Shown: positions 26,338-37,044, counted from the first letter of the stretch. The stretch: 49,259 nucleotides of DNA from Pseudomonadota bacterium (GCA_018820855.1 JAHJNL010000066.1:1-49259); one strand, 5' to 3'. Translations and numbers: made by a program. Notes: a model not told the origin generated them from the sequence alone.

Positions 26338-27024
26338 GTGAGTAAAGGGCCCGGTGTACAGAAGATGTTTGATGCCATTGCTCCCAATTATGACTTGATG
26401 AATCGGGTCATGACCATGGGACAGGATCAGCGCTGGCGACGGTTTGTGGTGGGTAAGGCAGGTGACCCGGGGCAAGGTTGGGTCCTGGATCTTGCCACCG
26501 GCACCGGAGATATTGCTTCGCTCATGGGACGATCTTATCAGGGCGCCCATGTCATTGGTGCCGATTTCTCCCTTAATATGCTGCAAGAGGCAAAAAAACG
26601 ATTTCAGGAGCAGACGATTGCCTGGCAGGCATGCGATGCCAATTATCTGCCCTATAAAGACAGCAGCTTTGAATCCGTGACCTTTGGCTATCTGCTGAGA
26701 AACGTTGATGACAGCCTGCGGGTGTTAAAAGAGGTTTATCGTGTGCTGAAGCCCGGTGGCAGGGTGATCTGTCTTGACACCACCCCTCCGGAAAAGAATA
26801 TTTTTTATCCCTTTGTCCGTTTTTATTTCCGTTTCGGTATTCCCTTTCTTGGTCGTCTTATTGCCAGTGATGAGGCAGCCTATGCCTATCTTACCGGCTC
26901 GACCATGGATTTCCACAACGCAGAGGAACTTGCCGGAATTTTTACAGAGGCCGGCTTTGTCAAAGTTGATTACAAGAAATTCATGATGGGGACCATCGGG
27001 GTTCACTGGGGACAAAAAAGTTGA
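26338..27024 (+). CDS. menG: Demethylmenaquinone methyltransferase MenG/UbiE
   Basis: A 228-residue SAM-dependent C-methyltransferase for the last step of menaquinone synthesis. The family N-terminus FDAIAPNYDLMNRVMTMGQD, visible as APNYDLMNRVMTMG, and the SAM-binding LDLATGTGDIASL (about residues 50-62) are clear. FGYLLRNVDD matches the conserved FGLRNV region. It starts at GTG 26338 with GAGGAG upstream. In an anaerobe the substrate is most likely demethylmenaquinone, so menG fits better than ubiE. Menaquinone would be the electron acceptor of the complex I encoded at 3070-14623. Confidence 0.92.
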   Translation: MSKGPGVQKMFDAIAPNYDLMNRVMTMGQDQRWRRFVVGKAGDPGQGWVLDLATGTGDIASLMGRSYQGAHVIGADFSLNMLQEAKKRFQEQTIAWQACDANYLPYKDSSFESVTFGYLLRNVDDSLRVLKEVYRVLKPGGRVICLDTTPPEKNIFYPFVRFYFRFGIPFLGRLIASDEAAYAYLTGSTMDFHNAEELAGIFTEAGFVKVDYKKFMMGTIGVHWGQKS

Positions 27025-27098
27025 TGAAGTCTTGCGAGGTTCAGCTTTATCTGCTGAGTCCTCGTTAATAAAAAAACAAAATCAAGTTAGATGAAATT

Positions 27099-28409
27099 AT
27101 GCTGATTAAACCACTTACAACTGAAAGTCCTGAAGGAGAACTTTGTCTACAGAGCCTCCTTTCCCGTTTTCAGCCTGCTGAAAATTCCTGTCGCGATCTG
27201 GTGGCCGAAATTATCAATCAGGTGAAGAGCAGGGGAGACGATGCTGTCCTTGAATACAACAGAAAGTTTGATGCCCCTGATCTTACACTGGAAAATTTGC
27301 AGGTCTCGGCCGCTGAACTGAAAGAGGCATATGAGCTGGTCGATGAAGCCTTTCTTGAAACTCTGGCCAAGGCCATTGAACGGATACAGAGCTTTCATGA
27401 GCGGGAGATGGAAGATTCATGGATGCAGACCCGGGAAAACGGCACCATCGTCGGGCGCCTGGTTCGGCCTGTGGATGCTGCAGGGCTTTACGTCCCCGGA
27501 GGCCAGGGTGGCTCCACCCCGCTGGTCTCTTCAGTGCTTATGAACGGGATTCCGGCAGGGATAGCAGGGGTCAGTCAGCGAGTGATGCTGACCCCGCCCA
27601 ATAAAGAAGGGAAGGTCAGCCCGCACCTCCTGGTGGCTGCTCAGGAAATCGGGATCACCGATATCTTTAAGGCCGGATCGGCCTGGGGTATTGCAGCGCT
27701 TGCCTATGGCACCCAAACCATTCCTGCAGTGGATGTCATTGTGGGGCCAGGCAACCAGTTTGTCACCGAGGCCAAGTCCCAGGTGGCCGGCATGGTTCGC
27801 ATCGACATGATCGCCGGCCCTTCGGAAGTCCTGATTGTGGCTGATGAAAGCGCCACTGCAGCCCACGTGGCTGCAGATATGCTGGCCCAGGCAGAGCATG
27901 ATCCCATGGCATTGGCAGTGCTGGTAACCACCCGGGAAGAGCTTGCCGGAGAGGTCCTTGGTGAACTGGATCGCCAGCTGGCACTGCTGCCAAGGGTGGA
28001 TATTGCCAGGAAATCACTGCAGGAGCGAGGGGTAATCCTCATTGCCGGAGATCTCGAAGAGGCCATTTCCATTGCCAATGACATTGCCATAGAGCATCTG
28101 GAGCTGATGCTGCAGGACCCCTGGGCATGGCTGCCGCAGATTCGTCATGCAGGTGCAATTTTTATGGGTCATCACACCCCGGAGGCAGCAGGTGATTATC
28201 TTGCTGGTCCCAATCATGTCCTGCCCACTATGGGGACGGCTCGTTTTTCTTCGGCCCTCGGGGTAGAAACCTTCCTGAAAAAGAGTTCAATTATCAGCTA
28301 TTCTGCCCAAGCCCTGAAGGAAGACGGGGATCATATTCGTCTCCTGGCCGATCTTGAGGGACTGACTGCTCATGCGGCCTCAGTCACTGAGCGTCTCAAG
28401 GACAGGTGA
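27099..28409 (+). CDS. hisD: Histidinol dehydrogenase HisD
   Basis: A 436-residue zinc- and NAD-dependent enzyme that catalyses the last two oxidations of histidine synthesis. DVIVGPGNQFVTEAK, MIAGPSEVLIVADE and MLAQAEHDP (zinc-ligand Gln/His) are diagnostic, and LAGPNHVLPT lies near the C-terminal ligands. The length matches the family. It begins at ATG 27099, 74 bases after menG, and its 3' end abuts or overlaps rsmG. Confidence 0.97.
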   Translation: MLIKPLTTESPEGELCLQSLLSRFQPAENSCRDLVAEIINQVKSRGDDAVLEYNRKFDAPDLTLENLQVSAAELKEAYELVDEAFLETLAKAIERIQSFHEREMEDSWMQTRENGTIVGRLVRPVDAAGLYVPGGQGGSTPLVSSVLMNGIPAGIAGVSQRVMLTPPNKEGKVSPHLLVAAQEIGITDIFKAGSAWGIAALAYGTQTIPAVDVIVGPGNQFVTEAKSQVAGMVRIDMIAGPSEVLIVADESATAAHVAADMLAQAEHDPMALAVLVTTREELAGEVLGELDRQLALLPRVDIARKSLQERGVILIAGDLEEAISIANDIAIEHLELMLQDPWAWLPQIRHAGAIFMGHHTPEAAGDYLAGPNHVLPTMGTARFSSALGVETFLKKSSIISYSAQALKEDGDHIRLLADLEGLTAHAASVTERLKDR

Positions 28410-28419
28410 AGGGAAAAAG

Positions 28420-29100
28420 TTGGAAGAGATCTTTGAATTTATAGCGGGACTGCGATCGGGCTGTGATGCTCTGGGCCTGGCCTGTCCCGATGCTGCAGCT
28501 GAGGAGCGTCTTTTTGCCTATTTCCGTGAACTGAAACACTGGAGTAGAAAGATCAACCTCATTGCCAAGGGGGCAACGGATCAGGAGATTTTGGAAAAAC
28601 ACTTTCTTGATTCTCTCACCCTTCTCCCCCTGCTTGGCGGGGACAGGCCGCACCTCCTGGATGTCGGCACCGGTGCCGGCTTTCCCGGTCTTGTTTGCAA
28701 GGCAGTCGACCCAACCCTCAGGGTAACTCTGGTGGAGCCTCGACTCAAGCGTGTCTCATTTCTCCGTCATGTGACCAGGACCCTGGGGGTATCTGATGCC
28801 TCCATCCTGGCCTGTCGGGTAGAAGATGAAGAAATGCTGCCTTCTGATAGCGGTTTTACTCACATCACCAGCAGAGCTGTTACGGAAATCAAAGTGTTTC
28901 TGGAGATGAGCCGCCGTTTTGCAGGACCGGGTGTGCAGGTAATCTGTATGAAAGGGCCGAAATGGGAAGAGGAGCTGGCTGTCTGGAAAGATACCGCATC
29001 CCCTGCTCACTTTACACTCCAGTCTCGTACCGAATATGTCCTCCCTGTTTTTCAGGGAACTCGCAATCTCCTGGTCTTTGAAGCCGCCTGCTCAGGATAA
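28420..29100 (+). CDS. rsmG: 16S rRNA (guanine-527-N7)-methyltransferase RsmG
   Basis: A SAM-dependent methyltransferase of about 226 residues acting on G527 of 16S rRNA (formerly GidB). The motif LLDVGTGAGFPGLV and the upstream HWSRKINLIAKG are family signatures; ITSRAVTEIKVFLE follows. I prefer TTG 28420: AAGGGA lies just upstream, after the hisD stop, and the protein then starts at the usual point of the family (LEEIFEFIAG). An in-frame ATG at 28372 inside hisD would add 16 residues with no visible ribosome-binding site. Confidence 0.9.
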   Translation: MEEIFEFIAGLRSGCDALGLACPDAAAEERLFAYFRELKHWSRKINLIAKGATDQEILEKHFLDSLTLLPLLGGDRPHLLDVGTGAGFPGLVCKAVDPTLRVTLVEPRLKRVSFLRHVTRTLGVSDASILACRVEDEEMLPSDSGFTHITSRAVTEIKVFLEMSRRFAGPGVQVICMKGPKWEEELAVWKDTASPAHFTLQSRTEYVLPVFQGTRNLLVFEAACSG

Positions 29101-29369
29101 TTTCAGATACGGACAATGATGGCAGGCATCTGCTCAGAAATCCCTGCCTGAGTTCTGTCAATGGGGTTGCTCTTGCTGAAGGCCACCTCGGAAAATTGCC
29201 TTTTTGCCCAAGCTCTTCGTTACAGCCAAAAAAATAATGCTCACATAGTTACTATATGCTACGCTTATTTTTTCGTCTGCTCCTCGATCTTGAATAAAAA
29301 ATATAATTTTTTAAGGTACCCTGAACTCTACGGGGTTTTTCTACCAAGAGAGGGTGTGATCCAGATTCA

Positions 29370-29759
29370 ATGGCAAAAGAAAAAAGTATCATTTTGAAAA
29401 AATATTTCCTGGTCAGTGGCGGATTCCTCTGTGTAACGCTTGGAACTATTGGTATTGTGTTACCCGGTATCCCCACGACCCCCTTTCTTCTTCTGGCAGC
29501 AGCGTGTTTCGCCAGGTCATCCCCTCGCTTCCATAAAAAATTATTGGATAACAAGGTGTTTGGCCGAGTTATCCGGGACTGGGAGGAAAATCGAACGGTG
29601 CCCAGAAAGGCCAAGATTATCGGCCTGCTCACTCTTTTTCTGGGAGGATGCTACTCGTTTGCGGCCATTGACCACCTTCCTCTGAAAATATCAGTCTTGC
29701 TTCTGCTGTTGATACCGACAATTATCCTTCTTCGCTTACCGGAAAGCAAGGGCTTGTAA
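29370..29759 (+). CDS. YbaN-like (DUF454) inner-membrane protein
   Basis: A 129-residue membrane protein of the DUF454/YbaN family. Its conserved block GTIGIVLPGIPTTPFLLLAAACFARSSPRFH is visible through VLPGIPTTPFLLLA and CFARSSPRF. There are about three to four hydrophobic helices and a conserved RDWEENR loop (about residues 70-76). The molecular function is unknown; members are widespread in Proteobacteria. It stands alone, 270 bases after rsmG. Confidence 0.9.
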   Translation: MAKEKSIILKKYFLVSGGFLCVTLGTIGIVLPGIPTTPFLLLAAACFARSSPRFHKKLLDNKVFGRVIRDWEENRTVPRKAKIIGLLTLFLGGCYSFAAIDHLPLKISVLLLLLIPTIILLRLPESKGL

Positions 29760-31407
<1,648 letters not shown>

Positions 31408-31486
31408 ACTGCTGGTAGACTCCTTTAGTTCTGATTCTTGCTGATATTTGAGTCCCTGGGTGAACCAATACGTAAAGGGAAGCAGA

Positions 31487-32413
31487 GTGAAAATACAAAA
31501 AACTTCTGAATACATGCTGGTGGCCAACCAAGCCAGCACTGATCTGGGACGGAAGATCGCCGGAGAGTTGGGTCTGAAGTTTACCGAAATGATCTGCAAG
31601 CAATTTGCTGATGGCGAGACCTATCACGCCTTTCCGGAGGATGTGGCTGGCAAGGTGTTGATCATTGTGGCAAGTACGCACAATGACAGTGCCCATCAGG
31701 AATTGATGGATCTCATTCAGGGCGGACGGTATTGGAATGCCGCTTCAGTGAATGTGGTAATTCCTTACCTTGGCCATTCCACCATGGAGCGGGCCAAGCG
31801 GGGGTCAGTTGAAATTCCCAAGGGAGTCACCCGCACCCGTCAGATCTTTCGGGCGCGGCCTGATTTTGTCGCCTTTGTCGATCTCCATTCCGAGGCCGTG
31901 CTCCATGCCCACGGCGGAGAGATCTCCACCAAGCATATCTGGACCGGAGAATTGGTGGTGCAACATCTGCGGCAGATGGATCTGGGAGAGTTTGTTCTGG
32001 TTTCTCCCGACTACGGTTTTTCCAAGCAGGTAGCAAAACTAGCCAGCCTCCTGAACTGTCCGCATACGGCTGCCGACAAAGATCGCTATGATACCGATAA
32101 GACCATCATCGGTCAGATCTCAAGCGTTGTCAAAGGCAAGACAGCAGTGATCTGTGACGATATGATCCGTACCGGCGGCTCCATCATCCAGACCGCAGAA
32201 CGCTGCCTGGATGCCGGTGCCGCCGGCGTGGCAGTGCTTGCCACCCATCTGGTCATAGCCGGTGAGGCTCGTCAGCGATTTCTTGCCAGTCCCATCAGCA
32301 AAGTGATCGGCTCCGACACCTATCCGGGACGGATCAGTGACGATCTTTTTGAAGTCTATTCCGTGGCACCGTTACTGGCCGGAGAATTGAGGAGTTACTT
32401 GAAGATGGAATAA
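31487..32413 (+). CDS. Divergent ribose-phosphate pyrophosphokinase-like protein
   Basis: A 308-residue member of the PRPP synthetase/phosphoribosyltransferase fold. The PRPP-binding loop VICDDMIRTGGSI (about residues 221-233), VDLHSEAV (about 131-138, catalytic His region) and LVSPDYGFSKQ (about 171-181) identify it. The catalytic flexible-loop segment that in ordinary PrsA reads YARQDRK is replaced by HSTMERAKRGSVEIPKG (about 97-113), and the usual IDKRRP becomes ADKDRYDTD. It is therefore divergent, with activity uncertain. It could be an atypical PRPP synthetase, a regulatory homologue, or an enzyme with another pyrophosphoryl acceptor. I choose GTG 31487, with AAAGGGA upstream, over the TTG 39 bases before it. 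A terminator follows. Confidence 0.8.
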   Translation: MKIQKTSEYMLVANQASTDLGRKIAGELGLKFTEMICKQFADGETYHAFPEDVAGKVLIIVASTHNDSAHQELMDLIQGGRYWNAASVNVVIPYLGHSTMERAKRGSVEIPKGVTRTRQIFRARPDFVAFVDLHSEAVLHAHGGEISTKHIWTGELVVQHLRQMDLGEFVLVSPDYGFSKQVAKLASLLNCPHTAADKDRYDTDKTIIGQISSVVKGKTAVICDDMIRTGGSIIQTAERCLDAGAAGVAVLATHLVIAGEARQRFLASPISKVIGSDTYPGRISDDLFEVYSVAPLLAGELRSYLKME

Positions 32414-32437
32414 GAGATCGAGTGGGATCTGTAGAAC

Positions 32438-32488
32438 ACAAAAAAAGGGGAATGGCCTGAAGAAATAATGCCATTCCCCTTTTTTTGT
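32438..32488. terminator. Bidirectional terminator between convergent genes
   Basis: A run of A residues, then GGGGAATGGC, pairs with GCCATTCCCC followed by a run of T residues, giving a stem of about 17 bp if the A/T tails are included. It separates the PRPP-synthetase-like gene (plus) from the rhodanese gene (minus) and can terminate both. Confidence 0.88.
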
Positions 32489-32505
32489 GTGTTCAACAAA
32501 GAGTG

Positions 32506-33039
32506 TTACTTGTTCTCTCTAAAAGAAAAATCTTCCTGCAGTTTTTTGTGGTATTTTTCGACCTTGATTTCTCCCAGGTATTTGTTGCCCAAGGGGTATC
32601 CCTTTTCAGCCCAGTCCTTGATTCCACCTTCAGCCAGGTAGACATTGTTGTAGCCGTATTTGTAAAGCTCGCCGACAAAGTAGGAGGCACGATGCTTGGT
32701 GCGACAGAATATCCAGATCTCGGTGTCAGGGTTGGCCACCTTTTTGGGCAGACTGTATGCATGCCCAGAGTCCACATTGTTTGATCCGATGATGTGGCCG
32801 GCATCAAATTCGGCCTCTGTGCGAATGTCAATGATCAGGGCTTTGCTTTTTCCCTCTTGAACAGCGAGCCAGGTGTCATGCAGGTCTTCGATCTTTTAGA
32901 ACTTATCCTTGGGGATGGCGGCCCGGAAATCATCGTAGACACCTTTTTCGCCTTGTTGCAGATCGGCAAAAGACACGGCGGGCAAAGTGAATAGGAAAAA
33001 TACCGCTATCAAGATGGAGAGGGCTTTCGTTTTTTTCAT
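32506..33039 (-). pseudogene. Secreted rhodanese-like gene with an in-frame stop codon
   Basis: The reading frame from ATG 33039 gives a signal peptide (KKTKALSILIAV...VSFADLQ) and a single rhodanese domain with its active-site loop CRTKHR (Cys at codon 112), ending RENK at 32508. Codon 48 (32896-32898) is TAA, between PKDKF and KIEDL. Everything before and after reads well in the same frame, so this is a nonsense change rather than a frameshift. TAA is not a known recoding codon for selenocysteine or pyrrolysine. A cytoplasmic C-terminal fragment could restart at GTG 32775. An intact protein would be a periplasmic sulfurtransferase or sulfur-carrier. Sequencing error remains possible. Confidence 0.8.
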
Positions 33040-33216
33040 AGTTTCCTCCTTGTTGGAATGGAATGTTGTTAGGGATCTGTGAGACTTGTGAGGGGTGTGA
33101 ATTGGCTGGAGAGCCTGAAGTCACAGAGAGGTTTGTTTGTGATTAATTACAGTATAAACAAGTAGTTGACATGTGATAAAAAAAGACAGGTGAGTGGAAA
33201 ATTACAGATAGGGGAG

Positions 33217-33906
33217 TTAGGATTGTTGCAGGATGCCGTCTTTGAGGGTGCAGGAGGAGTCCATGTTTGCGGCAAGTTCTCTGTTGTGGGTGACCATGAT
33301 GGCAGCCAGGGAGAGCTCCCTGCAGAGTGAGCGAATCAGGTCAAAAACCAGGTTTCCGGCGCGGCTGTCCAGGTTGCCTGTGGGTTCGTCGGCCAGGAGA
33401 AGGGCCGGTTTCATAATAAGCGCCCTGGCCAGGGCCGTACGCTGCTGCTCGCCGCCTGAGAGTTCACCTACTCTGTGACTTGTGCGGTGGTCAAGTTCCA
33501 CCTGCTGGAGGAGGAGACGGGCAGGTCCTTCCATTTCTTCTTTTTTTCTGCCTGCAATGAGGCCGGGCATCATCACATTCTCGAGAGCCGTAAACTCGGG
33601 CAGGAGATGGTGGAATTGAAAGATGAAGCCGACGGAGCGGTTGCGAAATCCGGAAAGTTCCTGGTTGCTTTTGAGGCCAAGGTCTTTACCTTCAAAAAAG
33701 AGTTTTCCCTTGTCAGCCGTGTCCAAGGTACCCAGAATCTGCAGCAGGGTAGTCTTGCCGGAACCCGATGCTCCGACTATGGCCATCATCTCTCCGCTGT
33801 TGATCGTGAGATTGACCCCTTTCAGGATATGAATTTTTTCAGTTCCGCTGAGGTAACTTTTACAGAGGTTTTCAGCCCTGAAGAGTGGCGTCGTGCTCGT
33901 GGTCAT
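33217..33906 (-). CDS. lolD: Lipoprotein-releasing ABC transporter ATPase LolD
   Basis: A 229-residue ABC ATPase of the LolD/MacB-type family. It powers extraction of outer-membrane lipoproteins from the inner membrane for hand-off to LolA. Walker A is GASGSGKTT (about residues 44-52), the signature is LSGGEQQR, and Walker B is ALLLADEPTG, followed by the D-loop NLDSRAG and the switch histidine in MVTHNRE. The family-specific QFHHLLPEFTALENVMMP segment is present (core FHHLLPEFTA). It overlaps lolC by four bases. Confidence 0.95.
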   Translation of the reverse strand: MTTSTTPLFRAENLCKSYLSGTEKIHILKGVNLTINSGEMMAIVGASGSGKTTLLQILGTLDTADKGKLFFEGKDLGLKSNQELSGFRNRSVGFIFQFHHLLPEFTALENVMMPGLIAGRKKEEMEGPARLLLQQVELDHRTSHRVGELSGGEQQRTALARALIMKPALLLADEPTGNLDSRAGNLVFDLIRSLCRELSLAAIMVTHNRELAANMDSSCTLKDGILQQS

Positions 33907-35129
33907 GACAGGACCTCGGCAGGTTTGACCTTTGACGCCTTCCAGGATGGGTAAATGGTTGCGGAAAGGGTAATGACGATGGCGGCGATTGCTATAATGG
34001 TCACATCCATGGGCAGGACCTTGATGGGCAGGGTGTTCATGGGATAGACGTTGGAGGGCAGTTCGATGAACTGGTAACGGGAAAGGAGTTCACAGAGGCT
34101 GAGTCCTCCGCTGACCCCGAGAACGGTGCCGAGAACGGCAATGACCATTCCCTGGTAAAAGAAAATCTTCATGATAGACCCAGAAGTGGCCCCCATGGAT
34201 TTGAGAATGGCAATGTCCTGTTCTTTCTCCATGACCACCATGATCAGGGCTGAGATGATATTGAGGGCGGCCACAAGAATAATGAGGGCGACACAGATAA
34301 ACATCCCGATCTTTTCAAGCTTAAAGGCGGCAAAGAGGTTGCGATTCATGGACATCCAGTCTCTGGCGACAAAGGGAGTGCCTAAAAGGTCGACAATGTG
34401 TTTGCCCACCAGGTCGGCCCGGTTCAATTCCTTTTCTTGTACTGTAACCTCGATACCATGGGCTATATCACCACTTTCCAGAAAATTTTGAACATCGGGA
34501 ATGGCCATGTAGGCGATTGTAGAATCGTACTCGAACATACCTGACTCAAAAATGCCTGATACCCTGCAGGTCTTGATTTTGGGAATGACACCCATGGGAG
34601 TCAGGGGACCGGAGGGTGAGATGAGTCGTACCTTATCACCAGAGTCGACATTGAGATCCTTGGCCAAGGCTATGCCCAAAATTATATTGGGAATTCTGGC
34701 ATCTTTTTCCACGGTGAGATCGTCAATAGTACCCTGGACCATCTGTTCGGACAGGGCAATAACGCCTGTGGCTGTGGCCGGCTCAATACCCCGAAGGACA
34801 ACTCCTGTTCCGCCTCTTGTGCCGCTGATCAGGGTCTGGGCATAGAGATAGGGGGTGGCACCGGTGACGTTGGCAACGGTGAGAATGCGGTCGCGCACCA
34901 GGTTGTATTCGGGAATGATACCGCCCGCCCGCTGGACAATAATATGGGAGTTGATTCCAAGGATCTGATCTCTCAGGCCTCCCGTGAATCCGGAGTAGAC
35001 GGCCAGGACCACAATCAGGGCCATGACCCCTACGGTTATTCCGGCAACGGAGATGAGGGAAATAAGGGAGATGAACTTCTGCTTATGCCGGGCCCGCAGG
35101 TAGCGGAAGCTGATAAACCACTCGTACAT
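33903..35129 (-). CDS. lolC: Lipoprotein-releasing ABC transporter permease LolC/E
   Basis: A 408-residue inner-membrane permease of the LolC/LolE (FtsX-like) family: one N-terminal helix (about residues 20-45), a large periplasmic domain (about 50-265), and three C-terminal helices (about 270-400). The start YEWFISFRYLRARHKQKFISLISLISVAGI, seen as FISFRYLRARHKQ, is the family signature. Only one permease gene is present, so the transporter is probably a homodimer (LolF-like arrangement). It lies between lysS and lolD on the same strand, a familiar arrangement. Confidence 0.95.
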   Translation of the reverse strand: MYEWFISFRYLRARHKQKFISLISLISVAGITVGVMALIVVLAVYSGFTGGLRDQILGINSHIIVQRAGGIIPEYNLVRDRILTVANVTGATPYLYAQTLISGTRGGTGVVLRGIEPATATGVIALSEQMVQGTIDDLTVEKDARIPNIILGIALAKDLNVDSGDKVRLISPSGPLTPMGVIPKIKTCRVSGIFESGMFEYDSTIAYMAIPDVQNFLESGDIAHGIEVTVQEKELNRADLVGKHIVDLLGTPFVARDWMSMNRNLFAAFKLEKIGMFICVALIILVAALNIISALIMVVMEKEQDIAILKSMGATSGSIMKIFFYQGMVIAVLGTVLGVSGGLSLCELLSRYQFIELPSNVYPMNTLPIKVLPMDVTIIAIAAIVITLSATIYPSWKASKVKPAEVLS

Positions 35130-35195
35130 GGGGTTATTGGGGGTTGAAGGCTGAAGAACGGGAATGTGTGTCTTCAGTCTTCAGTTGCAGGCGAA

Positions 35196-36752
35196 TTATT
35201 TTTTGCACTTTTGGCATTCCCCGTTATCGGTCTCTTGTTGTTTTTTCTTTTTTTTCTTGCCCTGAAGCTGGACCTCGGGTTTGAGGTGAGGGAAGAGGAT
35301 GACGTCGCGGATGGAGGGTGCGTCGGTGAGGAGCATCACTAAGCGGTCAATGCCGATCCCTTCGCCAGCGGCAGAAGGCATGCCGTATTCCAGGGCACGG
35401 AGAAAATCTTCATCCAGTTCGTGGTGGATCTCCTCGTCGCCGCCTTTCTCTGCAATCTGCCTTTCCAAACGCTGGCGCTGGTCCACAGGGTCGTTCAACT
35501 CGCTGAAGGCATTGGCCAGTTCGCGGCCGGTGACAAAGAGTTCGAAGCGATCGGTGACTTCCGGATTCTTCTCGTTTCTTCGGGCCAGGGGAGAGACCTC
35601 GGTGGGGTACGAAGTGACAAAGGTGGGATCGATAAGTTTTTCTTCCACCAGCAACTCAAAGAGTTCAGTCTTGGCCTTACCCGGTCCTGCCTGCTCTTCC
35701 AGTTTGATACCCTTTTCCTTGGCAAGCGCCATGACCTTGTCGTTGTCTGCAAGGATGGCAGGATCAACTCCAGCTACCTCGATCAGGGCCTCGTCCATGG
35801 TCATTCGTTTCCAGGGGGGCGCCAGGTTGACCTGGGTACCTTGGTACTCGATCTGCATGGTGTCGTTCACCTCTTCGCAGAGCCAGGAAATCAGTTCTTC
35901 GGTGAGATCCATGAGGTCGTGGTAGGTGGCATAGGCCTGGTAGAACTCGAGCATGGTGAACTCGGGGTTGTGCCGGGTGGAGAGGCCCTCGTTGCGAAAG
36001 TTGCGGTTAATTTCAAAGACCCTTTCAAAACCGCCTACCAGGAGCCGTTTCAGATAAAGTTCCGGAGCAATGCGCAGGTAAAGATCCATATCCAGGGCAT
36101 TGTGGTGGGTCTTAAATGGTTTGGCCGTGGCACCGCCTGGTACTGGCTGCATCATGGGAGTTTCCACTTCCATGAAGCCGCGGTTGGAAAGAAACTCACG
36201 GGTGAGACGGATGATTTCCACGCGTTTACGAAAGGTTTCACGACTCTCCGGGGTGACGATGAGGTCCACATAGCGCTGACGGTAGCGGGTCTCCACATCA
36301 GTGAGACCATGCCACTTTTCAGGCAGGGGACGCAGGGATTTGGATATCATGACCAGTTTATTGGCCATGAGTGAGAGTTCCCCTGTCTTGGTTTTGAAGA
36401 GTTTGCCCTCAATTCCTACGATGTCACCGATATCCCATTTTTTGAAGGTGCTAAACAGGGCGTCTCCCAAGGCATCTTTTTTGATATAGACCTGCATGCG
36501 ACCGGAGGTGTCAGCAAGGTGGAAGAAGGCGGCTTTGCCGAACTTGCGCATGGACATGATGCGTCCGGCAATGGAATAGGTGTAATTGGTCTCGTCCAGA
36601 GTCTCGGCGGCTAAATGGGCACCTCGGGGCTGGAGTTCCTTGACTGTATTTGCCGGCTTGAAACTGTTACTATAGAGGTTGACGCCAAGTTCTGCCAGGG
36701 CATCTGCCTTTTCACGGCGCTGCTTCAGGATTTGGGTATTTTCGTTACTCAT
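35196..36752 (-). CDS. lysS: Lysyl-tRNA synthetase, class II, with basic C-terminal tail
   Basis: A 518-residue class IIb synthetase that charges tRNA-Lys. An N-terminal OB-fold domain (about residues 55-150) precedes the catalytic domain, with motif 2 EINRNFRNEGLSTRHNPEF (core FRNEGLSTRHNPEFT) and motif 3 GIGIDRLVMLLT. ATG 36752 gives the family start (SNENTQILKQRREK); an upstream in-frame TTG adds an unlikely stretch. After the usual end near DVILFPHLKPE there is a tail of about 25 residues with six consecutive lysines and a CQKC pair, not usual for LysS. Its codons come from a homopolymer tract, so a slippage or sequencing error should be kept in mind. It is first in lysS-lolC-lolD. Confidence 0.95.
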   Translation of the reverse strand: MSNENTQILKQRREKADALAELGVNLYSNSFKPANTVKELQPRGAHLAAETLDETNYTYSIAGRIMSMRKFGKAAFFHLADTSGRMQVYIKKDALGDALFSTFKKWDIGDIVGIEGKLFKTKTGELSLMANKLVMISKSLRPLPEKWHGLTDVETRYRQRYVDLIVTPESRETFRKRVEIIRLTREFLSNRGFMEVETPMMQPVPGGATAKPFKTHHNALDMDLYLRIAPELYLKRLLVGGFERVFEINRNFRNEGLSTRHNPEFTMLEFYQAYATYHDLMDLTEELISWLCEEVNDTMQIEYQGTQVNLAPPWKRMTMDEALIEVAGVDPAILADNDKVMALAKEKGIKLEEQAGPGKAKTELFELLVEEKLIDPTFVTSYPTEVSPLARRNEKNPEVTDRFELFVTGRELANAFSELNDPVDQRQRLERQIAEKGGDEEIHHELDEDFLRALEYGMPSAAGEGIGIDRLVMLLTDAPSIRDVILFPHLKPEVQLQGKKKKKKQQETDNGECQKCKK

Positions 36753-36819
36753 AACTCTTTTTGATTGCGATAGAGAGGATAGTTGGAAAGGAGGCAAGTC
36801 TGGGCCGGGTAAGGCTCAA

Positions 36820-36846
36820 TAAAAAAAAGCGGCACTTCCTGCCGCT
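36820..36846 (-). terminator. Intrinsic terminator upstream of lysS
   Basis: A 7-bp GC-rich stem (AGCGGCA 36828-36834 with TGCCGCT 36840-36846) has a 5-base loop. On the minus strand it is followed by eight or nine T residues. It lies about 70 bases before lysS and 200 bases past the TPR gene. It can end the TPR transcript or, if the lysS promoter lies upstream, act as a leader attenuator. No T-box features are visible. Confidence 0.7.
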
Positions 36847-37012
36847 ACTCACTCCTTGAGAATATAATATATTTTAACCATTCGTTTACTGAGAAAGCAG
36901 TGTTCTGTCAATCCTTTTTGGGAATGAGGTGGAGGTCCTGGGAGATTAGAGGCAGATAAATGAGCACTTTTTTTTGTCTTCTGCTGCAAGGCGGATAATC
37001 GCAACAATGATG

Positions 37013-37044
37013 ACAGCCACCGGGCCTGAGTGCCCGGTGGCTGT
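37013..37044. repeat. Perfect 13-bp hairpin directly behind the TPR gene
   Basis: ACAGCCACCGGGC (37013-37025) and GCCCGGTGGCTGT (37032-37044) form an exact inverted repeat with a 6-base loop, starting 5 bases past the TPR stop codon. No T-run follows on either strand, so a role in mRNA 3'-end stabilisation is as likely as termination. Confidence 0.7.

Noticed and set aside
32896-32898. The TAA in the rhodanese gene as a recoding site
   Set aside because: Selenocysteine uses TGA and pyrrolysine TAG. No downstream hairpin typical of recoding stood out, so a nonsense mutation or sequencing error is simpler.
36820-36846. A T-box leader upstream of lysS
   Set aside because: The hairpin is short and neither the T-box core sequence nor a specifier loop is visible.
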